Source of the DNA: Shouchella oshimensis
Lineage (GTDB): Bacteria; Bacillota; Bacilli; Bacillales; Bacillaceae_D
Assembly: GCF_002019765.1 (NCBI RefSeq)
Contig: NZ_KV917380.1
Coordinates: forward strand, 2,576,667-2,640,666
Direction of reading: 5' to 3'
Length of the DNA: 64,000 nucleotides
Shown: positions 61,472-64,000 of the stretch, in pieces
Numbering within the stretch: the stretch's first letter is position 1
How the letters are laid out: each line of letters begins with the position of its first letter
Made by a program: the position numbers and the translations under genes
The notes under the pieces: model-generated
What the model was told of the DNA's origin: nothing
The model's database searches: none
What the model saw: only the letters and a program-made list of their open reading frames with translations

Positions 61472-64000
61472 CGCCTTCCCCCTCCCTTCATAATGCTTTT
61501 ATTCATAGCCATATCTGCTTGCAGTTGGTTGATTGGCTTAACGATAGACCTCGCTAATGATCTGCTATCCACGTTTAAGACAAGCTCATCAGGCATCCCT
61601 TCAAAGCCTTGTCCAACTAACTGATTAAGCTGTTGCAGCAAGCTAACCACTTTGCTGTCATTGTCTGTGAAGCCAAGGTTATCACCCGTCTCTTTCCAGA
61701 TTGCTTTTTGTCTTACGCGTTTCGCTGGATCGTGAGAGATAACCGACTCTGCCCATCCACCTTCTGCAATCCAAGCTAACTGAGCCATGTCTACAATACC
61801 GCCATCCGCAAAGCCAGAAGGGTTGAGCGGTCTGCCATTTCGTCGCACTTCGTAGTGTACGTGTGGCCCTGTGCTGTCACCAGTTGAACCTACAAGACCA
61901 ATCGTTTGCCCCGGTCTGACGATATCACCAACAGATACGAGGTTACGGCTGTTGTGGGCATATCGATATTCTAAGCCGCCACCTGACTGTACATAGATGA
62001 CGTTTCCGTATCCTGTACCCCATCCGCTTTTTGTGACTCGACCAGCGGATTGTGAAGGCATTGGCGTACCACTTGGCGCCGCCCAGTCATCACCATTGTG
62101 CGGTTGTATTCTACCCGTGATAGGATGACGCCTAGCCGGGTTAAAGGAAGATGACTTTCTAAATGGAGACGGCCAACCCGGACCATTGCCTCCGCCACCT
62201 GCGCTAAAGTCAGGCAGTAAGCCTTTCACATAATCAATGACCTTATTCTTGGCATAACCAAAAGCCCCTTTTGACATCTCACCCATGCCACCAGGGAAGC
62301 TAGGAGCGACAACGCCCATAGTATCTAATACTTTATTCATGAGGTTCTTAGCACCTCCTGCCATCCAGTCCCATACGTCCATTGCTTTGTCTTTTAGGGC
62401 ACCAACACCGTTTTTCACAGCGCCTACAGCACGTCCACCCATGTCCTTTGTCCAATCAATCGCACCGGATACAAATTTACCAACGCCATTGTTGTAATGA
62501 GGCAGGGAACCTAAGAAGCTTTTCGTATCGGGACCACTCATGACAGCGGTACCTCTTGGCATGTTGACTAAGGTATCTGAGTCAGGAGACATCGCCAGCC
62601 GTCCATTTGGAAACTGAATCAATTCCTCCATACCGCCATCACCGACCATCGCAAGACCGCCAGGGTGCCCACCTGTACCTTTAGCATATTGCGGAATTTC
62701 GCTGTTGTTTAGCTGACGTCCTCTATTGCCTCCACCTGACGCACTCGCATAGTTCGGCTTCCATTCTGGCAATCTAGTGCTTACTCCGATCTTATCAAGC
62801 ACCCAGTTCACGCCACGAATAACGCCGTTAACACCTATTGATAAACCATCCAACATGTTGTTACTAACTTTCTTTATACCATCCATAACTTTGCTGGCCA
62901 TCGATCCTATACCGTCACCAATTCGCTTAGGAAGCCCTTTTGCTAAATTGACCATATCAGTGAACTTATTCTTGATGTTCGTCCACATGTCATTCAAAAT
63001 ACCTGACACTCGATCTTTCGCAGTATTAAAACCATCGCGAATCCCATTCCGTATGTCTGTGACACGACTACTAATACCGTCGTAAATCCGCTTCCAGATG
63101 CCTTTAATGAATGAAAATACGGTATTGAATATTGAAGATATGATATTTTTCGCGTTATTAAATGTCGTTCTAATACGGTTGTATATGTTAATAACAGCAT
63201 TTCTAATCGTATTAAAGACCAGTTGCCATATGTTTTTAAGAAACGCAAATACGGAATTGAAGATGGATTTAGTGTTATTGAATATATTGATCCAACCTTG
63301 TTTGACTGTATTGAAAATCTTCAATACTAAACCTCTTAAAAAGTTAAAGACGTTATTAAACAATGACGTAATAAAGTTTCGAACTGCGTTAAAAATTGAC
63401 TTTGTGGTGTTGAAAATGTTCGTCCAGCCTTGTTTAAAAGTGTTAAAAACCGATTTAACGGTATTAACAACAAACGAAGCAATTGTATTCCACACCGCTT
63501 TAATAAAACGCCATACCGCATTAAAAACAGTAGATGTTATGGCTTTTATGGCATTGAACGACGTTTTCACGTTCAATAACACCATATCGAGAGCACCTTT
63601 AAGAATGGATCTAATTATTGTCCACGCGCCACTCAATATAGTCTTGATTGAATCCCATAGCCCTTTCCAATTACCTGTAAAAAGAGCAACAAAGAAATCA
63701 ATGATACCAATGATTATTTTAAGAGCACCTTCGATCACACCAACGATAATAGGAAAAATAATTTGAACAACCTTAAGGATGTATTCGATTGCCGGTACCA
63801 ACACTTTATTAATGACCCATACAACTACATTTAAGGCTTTTTCAATCATCTTTGCTGCAACCAAAATAGCGACTCTTATAATTGGAAATACCTTCTGTAC
63901 TATTGATAAGAGTGCAGGTAAAACAGATTGAATGATTGAGAGAACCACTTTAATTAACACTGTCAAAACAGTTACTACTGTTGTAATTACTTTCTCAACA
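61468..64000 (-). CDS. Tape-measure protein with M23 peptidase domain, 5' end outside window
   Basis: At least 843 codons, open to the window end. The visible N-terminal part is hydrophobic and built from repeated FNxxKxxxxxIFNxxKSIF-type helices that span the tail tube. The C-terminal part carries an M23 (LytM) endopeptidase with HNGDDWAAPSGTP (His, Asp) and GPHVHYEVRRNG (HxH). This should open peptidoglycan during DNA injection. The start codon is not in the window; an internal TTG near 63966 is not the true start. Confidence 0.92.
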   Translation of the reverse strand, partial: VEKVITTVVTVLTVLIKVVLSIIQSVLPALLSIVQKVFPIIRVAILVAAKMIEKALNVVVWVINKVLVPAIEYILKVVQIIFPIIVGVIEGALKIIIGIIDFFVALFTGNWKGLWDSIKTILSGAWTIIRSILKGALDMVLLNVKTSFNAIKAITSTVFNAVWRFIKAVWNTIASFVVNTVKSVFNTFKQGWTNIFNTTKSIFNAVRNFITSLFNNVFNFLRGLVLKIFNTVKQGWINIFNNTKSIFNSVFAFLKNIWQLVFNTIRNAVINIYNRIRTTFNNAKNIISSIFNTVFSFIKGIWKRIYDGISSRVTDIRNGIRDGFNTAKDRVSGILNDMWTNIKNKFTDMVNLAKGLPKRIGDGIGSMASKVMDGIKKVSNNMLDGLSIGVNGVIRGVNWVLDKIGVSTRLPEWKPNYASASGGGNRGRQLNNSEIPQYAKGTGGHPGGLAMVGDGGMEELIQFPNGRLAMSPDSDTLVNMPRGTAVMSGPDTKSFLGSLPHYNNGVGKFVSGAIDWTKDMGGRAVGAVKNGVGALKDKAMDVWDWMAGGAKNLMNKVLDTMGVVAPSFPGGMGEMSKGAFGYAKNKVIDYVKGLLPDFSAGGGGNGPGWPSPFRKSSSFNPARRHPITGRIQPHNGDDWAAPSGTPMPSQSAGRVTKSGWGTGYGNVIYVQSGGGLEYRYAHNSRNLVSVGDIVRPGQTIGLVGSTGDSTGPHVHYEVRRNGRPLNPSGFADGGIVDMAQLAWIAEGGWAESVISHDPAKRVRQKAIWKETGDNLGFTDNDSKVVSLLQQLNQLVGQGFEGMPDELVLNVDSRSLARSIVKPINQLQADMAMNKSIMKGGGRR

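Larger units (their letters stand above)
40011..64000. mobile_element. sigK-intervening (skin-like) prophage element, right end outside window
   Basis: The element starts inside sigK, encodes its own SpoIVCA-type recombinase at the edge, and holds prophage structural and lysis genes plus cargo. No right boundary or sigK 3' half occurs before base 64000, so the minimum size is about 24 kb. Gene density drops and AT content rises compared with the flank between 41 and 52 kb. Confidence 0.9.

Noticed and set aside
61971-62198. A 75-codon minus-strand frame inside the tape-measure gene
   Set aside because: It is an alternative frame of the M23 domain, which is clearly coding in the main frame.
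63098-63766. A 222-codon plus-strand open frame
   Set aside because: It is antisense to the hydrophobic repeats of the tape-measure gene, which supplies the real coding signal.

Overview
The window looks like the chromosome of an endospore-forming, probably alkaliphilic member of the Bacillaceae. It carries the conserved hrcA-grpE-dnaK-dnaJ, comE and yqe clusters in Bacillus order. It also has spore genes (gpr, sda, sigK, a BclA-like collagen protein) and a complete seven-gene Mrp Na+/H+ antiporter operon next to a BCCT osmolyte carrier. Genus and species cannot be fixed from the sequence alone.

Region 1 (1-25 kb) is mostly minus-strand housekeeping. It contains mtaB (cut by the window start), rsmE, prmA, dnaJ, dnaK, grpE and hrcA with a perfect CIRCE operator, then hemW, lepA, yqxA, gpr, rpsT(+), holA, yqzM(+), comEC, comEB, comEA, comER(+), yqeM, a cvfB-like S1 gene, rsfS, yqeK, nadD, yhbY, aroE, yqeH and yqeG. 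spoIIP is not at its usual place between gpr and yqxA. Region 2 (25-39.6 kb) has sda behind a cluster of DnaA boxes, mrpABCDEFG, psd and pssA, hup, a TPP riboswitch with thiD, a long collagen-like gene with a sigma-K-type promoter, a BCCT transporter and a hemD-like gene.

Region 3 (39.67 kb to the window end) is the main discovery. The mother-cell sigma factor gene sigK is cut after the residues IENEILM, next to an AATGA pentamer. It is followed at once by a convergent SpoIVCA-type serine recombinase. This is a sigK-intervening ('skin') element of at least 24 kb whose far end lies outside the window. Its body is a prophage with siphovirus-type tail genes: tape measure with an M23 domain, Dit, a GDPD tail protein, a Tal-like protein, XhlA, holin, and an amidase with Cpl-7 repeats and a frameshifted tail.

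The element also carries cargo. This includes a class I terpene synthase, an arsR-arsI organoarsenical cassette with three matching operators, an Xre/membrane/SpoIIM-like operon with twin operators, and a LexA-box promoter driving two small unknown genes that converge on a HEPN-like gene. Further cargo is a small-gene cluster behind a 22-bp palindromic promoter, a secreted unknown protein, a two-gene SF2 helicase operon, and a HEPN/zinc-ribbon gene next to an HExxH gene inside the tail module. In B. subtilis the recombinase excises such an element in the mother cell to rebuild sigK, so this cargo would be kept in vegetative cells and spores but lost from the dying mother cell.
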